Assembly: GCA_023411035.1 (NCBI GenBank) | Contig: JAEYPE010000048.1 | Coordinates: 1 to 37,459 of the forward strand | Length of the DNA stretch: 37,459 nt | Source of the DNA: Pseudomonadota bacterium | GTDB taxonomy: Bacteria; Pseudomonadota; Alphaproteobacteria; Azospirillales; Azospirillaceae | Direction of reading: 5' to 3' | In this document: positions 21,843 to 30,029 of the stretch, piece by piece | Numbering within the stretch: position 1 is the first letter of the stretch | How the letters are laid out: each line of letters starts with the position of its first letter | Program-made: the position numbers and the translations under genes | The notes under the pieces: model-generated | Told to the model about the DNA's origin: nothing | What the model saw: the letters and a program-made list of their open reading frames with translations, nothing else | Database searches by the model: none

Positions 21843-24548
21843 CTACCCCAGCAACCCCGTCATCACCGCCCGCAACTGCGCCGGGCGCACCGGCTTGTTC
21901 AGCACATGGCAGCCCCTGGCCTGCGCCTCCTCCACCACCTCCGCGGTGCGGTTGGCGGTGATGAGGACCGAGGGCAGATCCTCCCCGCAGCGCTCCCGCA
22001 CCCGCGCGATCGCGGTGAAGCCGATCACTCCGTCGTCCAGATGGTAATCGGCGAACAGCACGTCCGGAGCGACCGCCCCCAGCCCGGCCAGCGCCTCGTC
22101 GCCTGACGCCGCGGTGGCGACGGTGCAGCCCCAGCCTTCCAGCAGCGCGCGCATCCCGGCCAGCACCGCCGGCTCGTTGTCGATCACCAGCACCCGCGTC
22201 CCGGCCAGCCGGTTCGATGACGTGCGCACCGGAGCCTCCAGGGCGCGGGCCGGGCGGGCGTAGCACCCGAAGGGCACCGTCACCGCGAAGACCGACCCAC
22301 GCCCCGGCTGCGAGCGCACGGTGATGGGATGGTCGAGCATCCGCGCGACCCGCTCCACGATGGCGAGGCCGAGGCCCATGCCGCGCACCCGCTCGTTGGC
22401 GCAGGGCGTGTCGAGGCGGCGAAATTCCTGGAAGATCTCGCCCAGCTTGTCGGCAGGCACGCCGGGGCCGGTGTCCCACACCTCGATCCGCAGGCCCGCG
22501 GCGGTCCGCCGGCAGCCGACCAGCACCCGCCCGCCACCCGCCTTCGCCGGCGTATACCGCAGGGCGTTGGACAGGAAGTTCTGAAGGATGCTGCGCAGCA
22601 GCCGGATGTCGCTGCGCACCACCGCGTGGCTGGGCACGACGCGGAGGTCCAGCCCACGCTCCCGCGCGACCGCCGCGTATTCGGTGGCCAAGGCGCCGAG
22701 CAGGCTGCGGATCGGGAAATCGGCAACTTCGGGCCGCACCGCCCCGGCGTCCAACTTGGAGATGTCCAGCAGCGCCGACAGCAGATCCTCGACCGAGGCC
22801 AGCGCCACGTCGATGTTGTCCACCAACCCGCGGTTCGGCTCCGGCTGTTCCAGATCGCCGAGCGCGGAGACGAACAGCCGCGCGGCGTTCAGCGGTTGCA
22901 GCAGGTCGTGGCTGGCCGCCGCCAGGAAGCGCGTCTTGGACAGGTTCGCCTGCTCCGCCTCGGCCTTGGCGAGCCGGAGGGCCTCCTCCGCCGCGATGCG
23001 TTCGGCGATCTCCTGCTGAAGCTTGCCGTTGAGGCGCGTCAGTTCGGCGGTGCGCTCGGCGACGCGGTGTTCCAGGCTGTCCTTGGCGTCGGCCAGAGCC
23101 TCCGCCGCCATGCGCCGTTCGGTGATGTCGTGGATCAGGCCGAAATAGCCCAGAACCTCCGGCTTGCCGCCGCCCCGCCGCTCCCCGAAATGCGGGATGT
23201 AGGTGGCGACGGCATAGCGCGGGGACCCGTTCTCGCCGGGCAGTTCCAGTTCGAAGGTTACCTCCTCGCCGGCGAGCGCTCGCAGCACATAGGAGCGCCG
23301 GACCTCGTAGTAGCGCTCACCCAGCGCCGCCCACATCGGCTGGCCCTCGATCTCCTCGCGCTTGCGGTTGAACCAGCCCTCGTACGCCTTGTTGACGAAG
23401 CGGAAGCGCTGCTCGGCGTCCACATAGGCGATCAGCGCCGGCACCGCGTCGGTGACCAGCCGGATGCGCTGCTCGCTGTCGCGCAGCGCCTGTTCGGCCC
23501 GCTTGCGCTCCGTGATGTCGGTGAAGGTCAGGACGAAGCCGCCGCCGGGCATGGGGTTGCGGCTGATCTCCAGCACCGTGTCGTCCAGCCAGGGCTGCTC
23601 GACGAGGCAGCTCGGCATCATCAGGGCGCCCAGCGACAGGCCGCGCTCTCCCAGGGCCGCGTGATGCAGCACGAAATCGGCGAAGCTGGCCCCGCGCTCC
23701 GCCACGTTGGCGGGCAGGCGCAGCAGGCCGGTGAAGCGCTCGTTCCAGGCGACCAGCCGCTGGTCGCGGTCGTACACGCCGACCCCCTGCGCGATGTTGT
23801 CCAGCGTCGCCTGAAGCAGCGCCGACTTTTCCGCCAGTTCGCGTTCGCGGCGGCGGGTTTCATGCTCCTTGATGTCGGTGATGTCGGTGTAGACGCCGAC
23901 CACCCCGCCGTCGCGGGTCCGCCGCTCGTTCACCTGGACCCAGCGCCCGTCCGCCAGGCGGTAGACATAGGGCCCCTTCAGCGCCCGGTGCTGGGCCAGC
24001 CGTTCCGCCAGCCAGCGGTCGGGCCGCGGATAGGCGTCGGCGATGGTGCGCGAGGAGGCCGCCAGTTCCGCGATCTCCTGGAAGCGGATGCCCGGCACGA
24101 TGAGGTCGCGGATTTCCGGCCACAAGGCCAGATACTTGCTGTTGCACAGGACCAGCCGGTCGCCGCTGTCGAAGATGGCGAAGCCCTCGTTGACCGACTC
24201 GATGGCCTCCGACAGGCGGGTGCGCATGGTGTCGGCCAGTTCCTTGGCACGGGCGAGCGCGCGGTGGCTGTCCTCCAGCGCGCGCAGGGCGCGTTCCAGC
24301 TCCAGCGTGCGTTCGCGCACCTTCTGCTCCAGGACGATGGCGGTCTGGAACAGGGAGAAGGCTCCCCCCTGCACGTCCATCGACCGTTCCACCCGGTCCA
24401 TCAGCACCTGATTGATGCGGCGGAGCTTGGCGTTCTCGCGCTCCAGCGCCTCCAGCCGGCTCTGCCCGTCCGAGGGGGCCGGAGGGGTGGCGGGCGTCGG
24501 GTCCGCGGGGCGGCGGGACGGTTCCCGCCAGTCGAAGATGGGCGTCAT
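21843..24548 (-). CDS. Soluble PAS-rich hybrid histidine kinase (NahK/ErcS'-like)
   Basis: A 901-residue cytosolic kinase. A coiled coil covers about 28-110 (LEALERENAKLRRINQVL). PAS domains lie near 115-225, 240-345 and 355-475, the last two each ending in DITER. The HisKA has H547 in ASHDLLQPLNAARLF; the HATPase boxes include NFLSNALRYT, DTGPGVP and GMGLGLAIV. The receiver has phospho-acceptor D834 (LFADYHLDDG). Domain order and H-box match the NahK/ErcS' group, and the 4-bp overlap with the FIST gene repeats a pairing found near ethanol oxidation genes in Pseudomonas. It may signal to the LuxR regulator at 11707. No membrane segment, so the ligand is cytosolic or delivered by the FIST protein. 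Confidence 0.93.
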   Translation of the reverse strand: MTPIFDWREPSRRPADPTPATPPAPSDGQSRLEALERENAKLRRINQVLMDRVERSMDVQGGAFSLFQTAIVLEQKVRERTLELERALRALEDSHRALARAKELADTMRTRLSEAIESVNEGFAIFDSGDRLVLCNSKYLALWPEIRDLIVPGIRFQEIAELAASSRTIADAYPRPDRWLAERLAQHRALKGPYVYRLADGRWVQVNERRTRDGGVVGVYTDITDIKEHETRRRERELAEKSALLQATLDNIAQGVGVYDRDQRLVAWNERFTGLLRLPANVAERGASFADFVLHHAALGERGLSLGALMMPSCLVEQPWLDDTVLEISRNPMPGGGFVLTFTDITERKRAEQALRDSEQRIRLVTDAVPALIAYVDAEQRFRFVNKAYEGWFNRKREEIEGQPMWAALGERYYEVRRSYVLRALAGEEVTFELELPGENGSPRYAVATYIPHFGERRGGGKPEVLGYFGLIHDITERRMAAEALADAKDSLEHRVAERTAELTRLNGKLQQEIAERIAAEEALRLAKAEAEQANLSKTRFLAAASHDLLQPLNAARLFVSALGDLEQPEPNRGLVDNIDVALASVEDLLSALLDISKLDAGAVRPEVADFPIRSLLGALATEYAAVARERGLDLRVVPSHAVVRSDIRLLRSILQNFLSNALRYTPAKAGGGRVLVGCRRTAAGLRIEVWDTGPGVPADKLGEIFQEFRRLDTPCANERVRGMGLGLAIVERVARMLDHPITVRSQPGRGSVFAVTVPFGCYARPARALEAPVRTSSNRLAGTRVLVIDNEPAVLAGMRALLEGWGCTVATAASGDEALAGLGAVAPDVLFADYHLDDGVIGFTAIARVRERCGEDLPSVLITANRTAEVVEEAQARGCHVLNKPVRPAQLRAVMTGLLG

Positions 24549-25804
24549 CGCGCACCTATCGCAACGCCTGTGAAGGTCTGGTTGACGTGCATGGCGTTGT
24601 ATTGCTCGCCATAGGCGCAGAAGCCGATCACGTTGTGCCGCGCCAGCGCCGCCGACATGACGTGCTTGAGTTGCCGCTGCTCCAGTTCCAGCCGGCGCAG
24701 GATGCAGTCGCAGCCCAGCACGAGGTCCGGCGGCCCGCCGACCTCCATCGCCAGCTTCCGCATCATCCCCTCCAGGTTCTCCACCGGGTCCACGCCGCGG
24801 GCGACGGTCAGCACGATCCCTTCGTCGATGGCGCAGTAGAAGGTCAGGCTCTCGTCGTCGTTGACCTTCTGGATGGAACGGACATGGTATTCGCCCCCCA
24901 CCCGCACGACGACGGGATAGGCCGCGAAGATCATCGGCGTCAGCGGCTCCCCCTCCAGCCCGACCATGCGGGCGTACTCGCGCCCCGCCGGCTCGGCGTT
25001 GATCTCCGTGACGATGCGGCGCTGCGGATCGGCGCCGGTCACCACCATCTTGGCGTCGGACGCCACGAAATGCTCGGTTCGGAACACCACGAAACGGCGC
25101 GCCGTGGTGACCAGCATCAGCACTGCCGCGTTCGTGTGGAACCGCCCTTCATGCAGGACGAAGGTGCGCTCGAACCGCAAATCGTCCCCGGCGGAGCCGC
25201 CGAACAGGGGAATGTCCATCAGCACGCTGTGCAGCGCGCTGACCACCATCTCCTCCGACCGCGACATACCGTCGATCATCAGGAAGGCGAAGCTGCCATG
25301 GTTGGGAAAGTCGTCCGGGCGGGCGGCCAGGGCGACGTCGCGCTGCTCCATCAAGCTGCGCATGACGCGCGGCGCCTCGGCTATGGAGAAGCGGTCGAGA
25401 TCGTCGATGCGCTGGGTGGCGATGGTGAAGTCGGCGCGCGGGAAGCCGATCCCCACCAGCGATCCGGCGGCGTAGCCGAAGGGCGTGATCTCCCCCGCCG
25501 TGGTGCAGCCGACCACCGGCACCGGCCCGAACAGCTCGGCCAGCGCCGCCGCCAGCTCCTCCTGATCGTAATGGGCGGAGCAGAAGACGAGCACCATCTC
25601 CAGTTCCGCGGCGGCGGGATTCCGCCCGCACAATCCTTCGAACAGTTCCCGCGCGGCGGCGCGGGCGCCCTCCGCCATCGAGACGGCACGGGGCAAGGAA
25701 GGGCTGGGCAAGGCAGGGCTGGACGGACCATCGGAATGGAGAGCGTCCGAAGCCGGTTGACTGGTCACAGTGCGGGTCCCGAAAAGCATCGGCATGGCAT
25801 CCAT
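24545..25804 (-). CDS. FIST N/FIST C domain protein
   Basis: A protein of about 419 residues with a FIST N-domain (VVGCTTAGEITPFGYAAGSLVGIGF, near 95-120) and a FIST C-domain (GCDCILRRLELE and VIGFCAYGEQYNAMHVNQTFTGVAI at the end). FIST proteins are small-molecule sensory modules tied to signal transduction and amino-acid-like ligands. The closing VNQTFTGVAI is typical of FIST C-termini. Its stop overlaps the kinase start (ATGA), so the two are made together and the FIST protein is the probable sensor subunit. The start is uncertain: ATG 25804 is chosen, with TTG 25816 and ATG 25795 as alternatives. The first 40 residues are Ser/Pro-rich. Confidence 0.9.
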   Translation of the reverse strand: MDAMPMLFGTRTVTSQPASDALHSDGPSSPALPSPSLPRAVSMAEGARAAARELFEGLCGRNPAAAELEMVLVFCSAHYDQEELAAALAELFGPVPVVGCTTAGEITPFGYAAGSLVGIGFPRADFTIATQRIDDLDRFSIAEAPRVMRSLMEQRDVALAARPDDFPNHGSFAFLMIDGMSRSEEMVVSALHSVLMDIPLFGGSAGDDLRFERTFVLHEGRFHTNAAVLMLVTTARRFVVFRTEHFVASDAKMVVTGADPQRRIVTEINAEPAGREYARMVGLEGEPLTPMIFAAYPVVVRVGGEYHVRSIQKVNDDESLTFYCAIDEGIVLTVARGVDPVENLEGMMRKLAMEVGGPPDLVLGCDCILRRLELEQRQLKHVMSAALARHNVIGFCAYGEQYNAMHVNQTFTGVAIGAR

Positions 25805-26106
25805 CACCCCAGGCAACCACCCAAGGCCGAAACGCGGGGCGGGGAACGCGGGCGGATGACCTATACGTTACCTCAGCGCCGCCCGCCGGGCAAAGCCGGT
25901 GCTGCCCCTCGGGTATTGGACAATGGTCTAAGGCCCCGCGAGACGAAAAAGGCGCCTTCCACCGTCGCGGAAGGCGCCAAAGTTCGGTTCCATATGCACC
26001 GCCGCACGGGTGGACCGGTCTGAACACGGATCAGACCGCCCGGCGGCCGTACCGACTGGGAAAGCCCCAAAGTCGAATTCAAAATACGACATTCCACAGA
26101 AAGGCG
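25805..26106. other. Intergenic region between FIST and DUF779 genes
   Basis: A 302-bp gap. It contains the DUF779-side terminator (25946-25978) and, at 26067-26079 on the minus strand, AATTCGACTTTGG, the same 13-mer that stands at 28247-28259 on the plus strand. The FIST promoter should lie in 25805-25945. No protein frame is credible. Confidence 0.5.
25946..25978 (-). terminator. Rho-independent terminator downstream of DUF779
   Basis: On the minus strand GGCGCCTTCC and GGAAGGCGCC are perfect 10-bp arms with an 8-nt loop, followed by TTTTT. It closes the aldehyde dehydrogenase-DUF779 transcript before the FIST-kinase operon. Confidence 0.88.
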
Positions 26107-26490
26107 CTATGCTTTTTTCGTCATATCGTCGGACTCGGAGCGCAACGCCTCCACCTCGCCATCGGAAAAGAGGCGGGAGCGGGTGAGGAAGCGCACGCCC
26201 TCCGGCGCCTCCAGCGAGAAACTGGCGCCGCGGCCCGGCACCACGTCGATGATGAGCTGGGTGTGCGACCAGTATTCGAACTGCGCCGCCCCCATGTAGA
26301 AGGGACAGCCCCCGATCTCTCCCAGCCGGACGTCCTGCCCGCCGGGGCGGAACTCTCCCTCCATGAAGCACATCGGCGCGCTGCCGTCGCAGCAGCCGCC
26401 GGACTGATGGAAGAACAGCGGCCCGTAAAGCCCGCGCAGCTTTTCGATCAGTTCCAGGGCCGCCGATGTGGCGACGACTCGTTCGACCAT
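26107..26490 (-). CDS. DUF779 family protein
   Basis: A 127-residue protein with the cysteine-rich core FFHQSGGCCDGSAPMCF and a middle block HTQLIIDVVPGRG, matching DUF779. The family is found beside NAD-dependent aldehyde dehydrogenases, as here. The Cys-Cys and the following Cys suggest metal binding. Start ATG 26490 has TTTGGAG at about 9 nt; the TTG at 26505 gives a slightly longer protein. It lies downstream of the aldehyde dehydrogenase gene with a terminator-like hairpin between them. Confidence 0.9.
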   Translation of the reverse strand: MVERVVATSAALELIEKLRGLYGPLFFHQSGGCCDGSAPMCFMEGEFRPGGQDVRLGEIGGCPFYMGAAQFEYWSHTQLIIDVVPGRGASFSLEAPEGVRFLTRSRLFSDGEVEALRSESDDMTKKA

Positions 26491-26506
26491 GGTCGGATGC
26501 TCCAAA

Positions 26507-26539
26507 GAAAAAGGGCCGGAGGCCGGATGGCCTCCGGCC
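26507..26539 (-). terminator. Terminator or attenuator between aldehyde dehydrogenase and DUF779
   Basis: Perfect 11-bp arms GGCCGGAGGCC (26514-26524) and GGCCTCCGGCC (26529-26539) with a 4-nt loop, followed on the minus strand by CTTTTTC. The T-run nearly touches the DUF779 ribosome site, so it should reduce but not abolish DUF779 expression. Confidence 0.8.
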
Positions 26540-26568
26540 GCAAAGGCCGTCAGGGAGGAGACGTACGA

Positions 26569-28089
26569 TCAGAAGAAGCCCAGAGCCTTCGGGCTGTAGC
26601 TGACCAGCAGGTTCTTGGTCTGCTGGTAATGGTCGAGCATCATCTTGTGGTTCTCACGCCCGATGCCGGACTGCTTGTAACCGCCGAAGGCCGCGTGGGC
26701 CGGGTAGAGGTGGTAGCAGTTGGTCCACACGCGGCCCGCCTGGATGGCGCGGCCCATGCGGAAGGCGCGGTTGCCGTCGCGGCTCCACACGCCGGCACCC
26801 AGGCCGTAGAGCGAGTCGTTGGCGATGGCCAGCGCCTCTTCCTCGGTCTTGAAGGTGGTCACGGACACGACCGGCCCGAAGATCTCCTCCTGGAAGATGC
26901 GCATCTTGTTGTGGCCTTCGAAGACCGTCGGCTGCACGTAGTAGCCGCTCTCCAGTTCGCCGCCCAGATGGGCGCGCTCGCCGCCGATCAGCACCTTGGC
27001 GCCCTCGGCCTTGCCGATGTCGATGTAGGAGAGGATCTTCTCGAGCTGGTCGATGCTGGCCTGGGCGCCGATCATCGTGGCCGGGTCGAGCGGGCTGCCC
27101 TGCTTGACCGCCGCGACGCGGGCGATGGCCTTCTCCATGAACCTGTCGTAGATGCTCTCCTGCACCAGGACGCGCGAGGGGCAGGTGCAGACCTCGCCCT
27201 GGTTCAGCGCGAACATGGCGAAGCCTTCCAGCGCCTTGTCCAGATAGTCGTCGTCCTCGGCCATCACGTCCTTGAAGAAGATGTTCGGCGACTTGCCGCC
27301 CAGCTCCAGCGTGACCGGGATGATGTTCTCCGTGGCGTACTGCATGATCAGGCGGCCGGTCGTCGTCTCGCCGGTAAAGGCGATCTTGGCGATGCGCGGG
27401 CTTTGGGCCAGCGGCTTGCCGGCCTCGACGCCGAAGCCGTTGACGACGTTGACGACGCCGTCCGGCAGCAGGTCGCCGACGATCTCCATCATGACCATGA
27501 TGGCCATCGGGGTCTGCTCGGCGGGCTTCAGCACGACGCAGTTGCCGGCGGCCAGCGCCGGGGCCAGCTTCCACACCGCCATCAGCAGCGGGAAGTTCCA
27601 GGGGATGATCTGGCCGACGACGCCCAGCGGCTCGTGGAAGTGATAGGCGTAGGTGGTGTGGTCGATTTCCGAAATGCCGCCTTCCTGGGCGCGGATGCAG
27701 CCGGCGAAGTAGCGGAAATGGTCGATGGCCAGCGGCAGGTCGGCGTGGGTCGTCTCGCGGATCGGCTTGCCGTTGTCCAGCGTCTCGGCCAGGGCCAGAA
27801 CGTCCAGACGCTCCTCAAGGCGGTCGGCGATCTTGTTCAGGATGCGCGCACGCTCCGCCGGGGAGGTGCGGCCCCAGGCGTCCTTGGCCTTGTGGGCGGC
27901 GTCCAGGGCCTTTTCGATGTCTTCCGCGGTGGAGCGGGCGACCTCGCACAGCGGCTTGCCGGTGATCGGGGTCAGGTTGGTGAAATACTGGCCCTTCGTC
28001 GGCGGAACCCACTGGCCGCCGATGAAGTTGTCGTAGCGCGGCCGGATGGCGACCTGCTTGCTGAGCGTTTCCAGGGCCTGATGGATCAC
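26569..28089 (-). CDS. exaC: NAD-dependent aldehyde dehydrogenase (ExaC type)
   Basis: A 506-residue aldehyde dehydrogenase that oxidises the aldehyde made by the quinoprotein. NAD-binding and catalytic motifs are clear: IIPWNFPL, the glycine motif in FTGETTTGR, the general base Glu in ELGGKSPN, and the nucleophile Cys in NQGEVCTCPSR. The C-terminus ends in a hydrophobic YSPKALGFF. The style fits the ExaC/acetaldehyde group. Translation starts at GTG 28089 with GGGAGG about 8 nt upstream. It precedes DUF779 and is divergent from the ModE-like regulator. Confidence 0.95.
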   Translation of the reverse strand: MIHQALETLSKQVAIRPRYDNFIGGQWVPPTKGQYFTNLTPITGKPLCEVARSTAEDIEKALDAAHKAKDAWGRTSPAERARILNKIADRLEERLDVLALAETLDNGKPIRETTHADLPLAIDHFRYFAGCIRAQEGGISEIDHTTYAYHFHEPLGVVGQIIPWNFPLLMAVWKLAPALAAGNCVVLKPAEQTPMAIMVMMEIVGDLLPDGVVNVVNGFGVEAGKPLAQSPRIAKIAFTGETTTGRLIMQYATENIIPVTLELGGKSPNIFFKDVMAEDDDYLDKALEGFAMFALNQGEVCTCPSRVLVQESIYDRFMEKAIARVAAVKQGSPLDPATMIGAQASIDQLEKILSYIDIGKAEGAKVLIGGERAHLGGELESGYYVQPTVFEGHNKMRIFQEEIFGPVVSVTTFKTEEEALAIANDSLYGLGAGVWSRDGNRAFRMGRAIQAGRVWTNCYHLYPAHAAFGGYKQSGIGRENHKMMLDHYQQTKNLLVSYSPKALGFF

Positions 28090-28382
28090 GGCGGTTTCCT
28101 CCCGAAGCGGATTGCCCGAACTGAATTTCGCGGAATGGCTGCCAGACGTGGCTTACGGCGCGTTGCACGCCCATGTGTCGGCTCGCCCATTGGTAGGCCA
28201 ACGTCGCGGCGCCCCACCGTTATCGCGGTTTTGGGGAAGGCCGGTAAATTCGACTTTGGTTGCAGAAGCGGAACCGCCGCGGGATTGCGGAAGCGGCCCG
28301 GCACAGATTCGGGACTGACCGTTGGGCTGCGAATGATACCTTGGGCGGAGACCATCCCCGTTTCCCGGCGAGACCACAGGAC
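28090..28382. promoter_or_regulatory. Divergent promoter region of aldehyde dehydrogenase and ModE-like gene
   Basis: A 293-bp gap. On the minus strand TGGCAG-N5-CCGC (28130-28144) gives GG-N10-GC spacing of a weak sigma-54-type site about 40 bp from the start. TTGGTAGGCCAA (28190-28201) is a short palindrome. AATTCGACTTTGG (28247-28259) continues TTGCA on the plus strand and resembles the ACTTTGGTA sites of the pedF region. Confidence 0.4.
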
Positions 28383-28805
28383 ATGACGACCGACATCCGG
28401 CTGCGCTTCATCCACCCCTCCGGCGCCATCGGCCCCGGCAAGGTGTCCCTGCTGGAGGAGATCGACCGCACCGGCTCCATCTCAGCGGCGGCGCGGGCGC
28501 TCGGCATGTCCTTCCGCCGCGCGTGGTTCCTGGTGGAAACCATGAATTCAGCCTTCCGCGAGCCGGTGGTGCGCACCAACGTCGGCGGGCGGGAAGGCGG
28601 CGGGACCGGCCTGACCGCCTTCGGGCAGGAGGTGATCGCCCGCTACCGCCGCATGGAGGAGGAGGCCCGCCGCGCCGCGGCACCCCATCTGGCCTGGCTG
28701 GACGAGGCGCTGAAGCCGGGGAAGGAGGCGGGGGAGGAGGCAGAGGAGGCCGCCCCGAAATCCGATGGTCAAAAGTCCAATGGTCCGGGATCGGACGATC
28801 CGTAA
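28383..28805 (+). CDS. ModE/LysR-type winged-helix regulator, N-domain only
   Basis: A 140-residue protein with a single winged helix-turn-helix near residues 18-85 (LLEEIDRTGSISAAARALGMSFRRAWFLVETMN). The style is that of ModE N-terminal domains. The molybdate-binding C-terminal domains are absent; instead there is an acidic/Ser-rich tail (EEAEEAAPKSDGQ). It may regulate the adjacent aldehyde dehydrogenase, though no ligand domain is visible. ATG 28383 follows AGGAC. Confidence 0.85.
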   Translation: MTTDIRLRFIHPSGAIGPGKVSLLEEIDRTGSISAAARALGMSFRRAWFLVETMNSAFREPVVRTNVGGREGGGTGLTAFGQEVIARYRRMEEEARRAAAPHLAWLDEALKPGKEAGEEAEEAAPKSDGQKSNGPGSDDP

Positions 28806-28862
28806 AGTCTCCGTCGACGCCGCGACCTTCCGCAGCGGCGAAACGAAGGAGGCTTTCCGTCC

Positions 28863-29234
28863 ATGCGCACCGCATTCGCCGCCCTCATCCTTCTCGCCGC
28901 GGCACCGCTCCCGGCCCTGGCCGACGGCAACCCGGCGAACGGCGAGAAGCTGTTCCGCCAGTGCAAGGCCTGCCACACGGTGGAAGCGGGCAAGAACCGC
29001 GTCGGCCCCACGCTGCATGGGCTGTTCGGGCGCAAGGCCGGCACGGTGGAGAGTTTCGCCAACTACTCCGAAGGGCTGAAGGTGTCCGGCATCCAGTGGA
29101 GCGCGGCGACGCTCGACCCCTATCTCGCCGACCCGAAGGCGGTCATTCCCGACAGCCGCATGGCCTTCGCCGGCGTGGCGAAGCCGGAGGATCGCGCCGA
29201 CCTGATCGCCTATCTGGAAGCCGCAACGAAGTGA
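28863..29234 (+). CDS. Periplasmic class I cytochrome c
   Basis: A 123-residue protein with signal peptide (cleavage near ALA-DGN). Heme motif CKACH near residue 36, Met ligand in SRMAFAGV, and GPTLHGLFGRKAGTV as in cytochrome c2/c-550. AAGGAGG stands upstream of the ATG. It follows the ModE-like gene and is a close design match to the cytochrome at 7276-7668, at the opposite edge of the block. It could shuttle electrons from the PQQ dehydrogenase to the oxidase. Confidence 0.93.
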   Translation: MRTAFAALILLAAAPLPALADGNPANGEKLFRQCKACHTVEAGKNRVGPTLHGLFGRKAGTVESFANYSEGLKVSGIQWSAATLDPYLADPKAVIPDSRMAFAGVAKPEDRADLIAYLEAATK

Positions 29235-29353
29235 GCGGCGGTGGACGGTCGGCGTAGCCTTTCCGGGACCGCACCGAATTGGTCGTAGCCGCTGGTCCGG
29301 TACCCCGCTAAAACAGGGGCTCCCTTACCGGCACAACACGGGCTGCGACCGGC

Positions 29354-29932
29354 ATGCTGAAGCGCCTTTACGACTGGACGATGGCCAAGGCGGCCTCGAA
29401 GAACGCCACCACATGGCTGGCGGGGGTTTCCTTCGCGGAAAGCTCCTTCTTTCCGATCCCGCCGGACATCCTCATGGTGCCGATGGTGCTCGCCAACCGG
29501 CAAGCGGCGTGGCGGATCGCGACGATCTGCACGCTGGCTTCGGTGGTGGGCGGCGTCGCCGGCTACATGATCGGCTTCTTCCTGTACGAAACCATCGGCC
29601 GGGTGGTCATCGACTTCTACCACCTGGGAGACCGGTTCGAGACGCTGCGCCATACCTTCGTCGAATACGGGGCGGAGATCCTGATCATCAAGGGCATGAC
29701 GCCCATCCCGTACAAGCTGCTGACCATCACGGCGGGCGTGGCGAAGCTGAACATCTGGGTGTTCATCGGCGCCTCCATCCTGTCGCGCGCCATCCGCTTC
29801 TATCTGGTCGCCGCCCTGCTCTACTGGTTTGGTGAGCCGGTGCGGACCTTCATCGAGAAGCGCCTGACCCTGGTCACCACCGCCTTCGCCGTCGCCCTGA
29901 TCGGCGGTTTCCTGGCGATCAAGCTGATCTGA
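29354..29932 (+). CDS. DedA/VTT-family membrane protein (YqaA-like)
   Basis: A 192-residue inner-membrane protein with the VTT/DedA pattern: an amphipathic start, FAESSFFPIPPDILMVPMVLAN, then glycine-rich VVGGVAGYMIGFFLYE and a C-terminal FAVALIGGFLAIKLI helix. Such proteins move phospholipids or undecaprenyl phosphate across the membrane; the short YqaA branch is less studied. It stands alone between the cytochrome and methyltransferase genes. Confidence 0.9.
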   Translation: MLKRLYDWTMAKAASKNATTWLAGVSFAESSFFPIPPDILMVPMVLANRQAAWRIATICTLASVVGGVAGYMIGFFLYETIGRVVIDFYHLGDRFETLRHTFVEYGAEILIIKGMTPIPYKLLTITAGVAKLNIWVFIGASILSRAIRFYLVAALLYWFGEPVRTFIEKRLTLVTTAFAVALIGGFLAIKLI

Positions 29933-30029
29933 CACAGCGCGGTACGGTGTCTTTGAGTTGGGGAACGGGTTCGTCCAGAATGGCGGCCCGTTCCCGCAAG
30001 TCCCTCCCCCCGCAAGACCCGAGTCCATC

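Noticed and set aside
22329..24614. 761-residue plus-strand open frame opposite the PAS kinase
   Set aside because: The kinase on the other strand has clear PAS, HisKA and receiver motifs; the antisense frame is a product of high GC content.
26263..28386. 707-residue plus-strand frame opposite the aldehyde dehydrogenase
   Set aside because: Antisense shadow; composition rich in Asp/Gly/Val/Leu without a recognisable fold.
29298..29332. Hairpin after the second cytochrome gene (CCGGTA...TTACCGG)
   Set aside because: Mismatched stem, no T-run; too weak to call a terminator.
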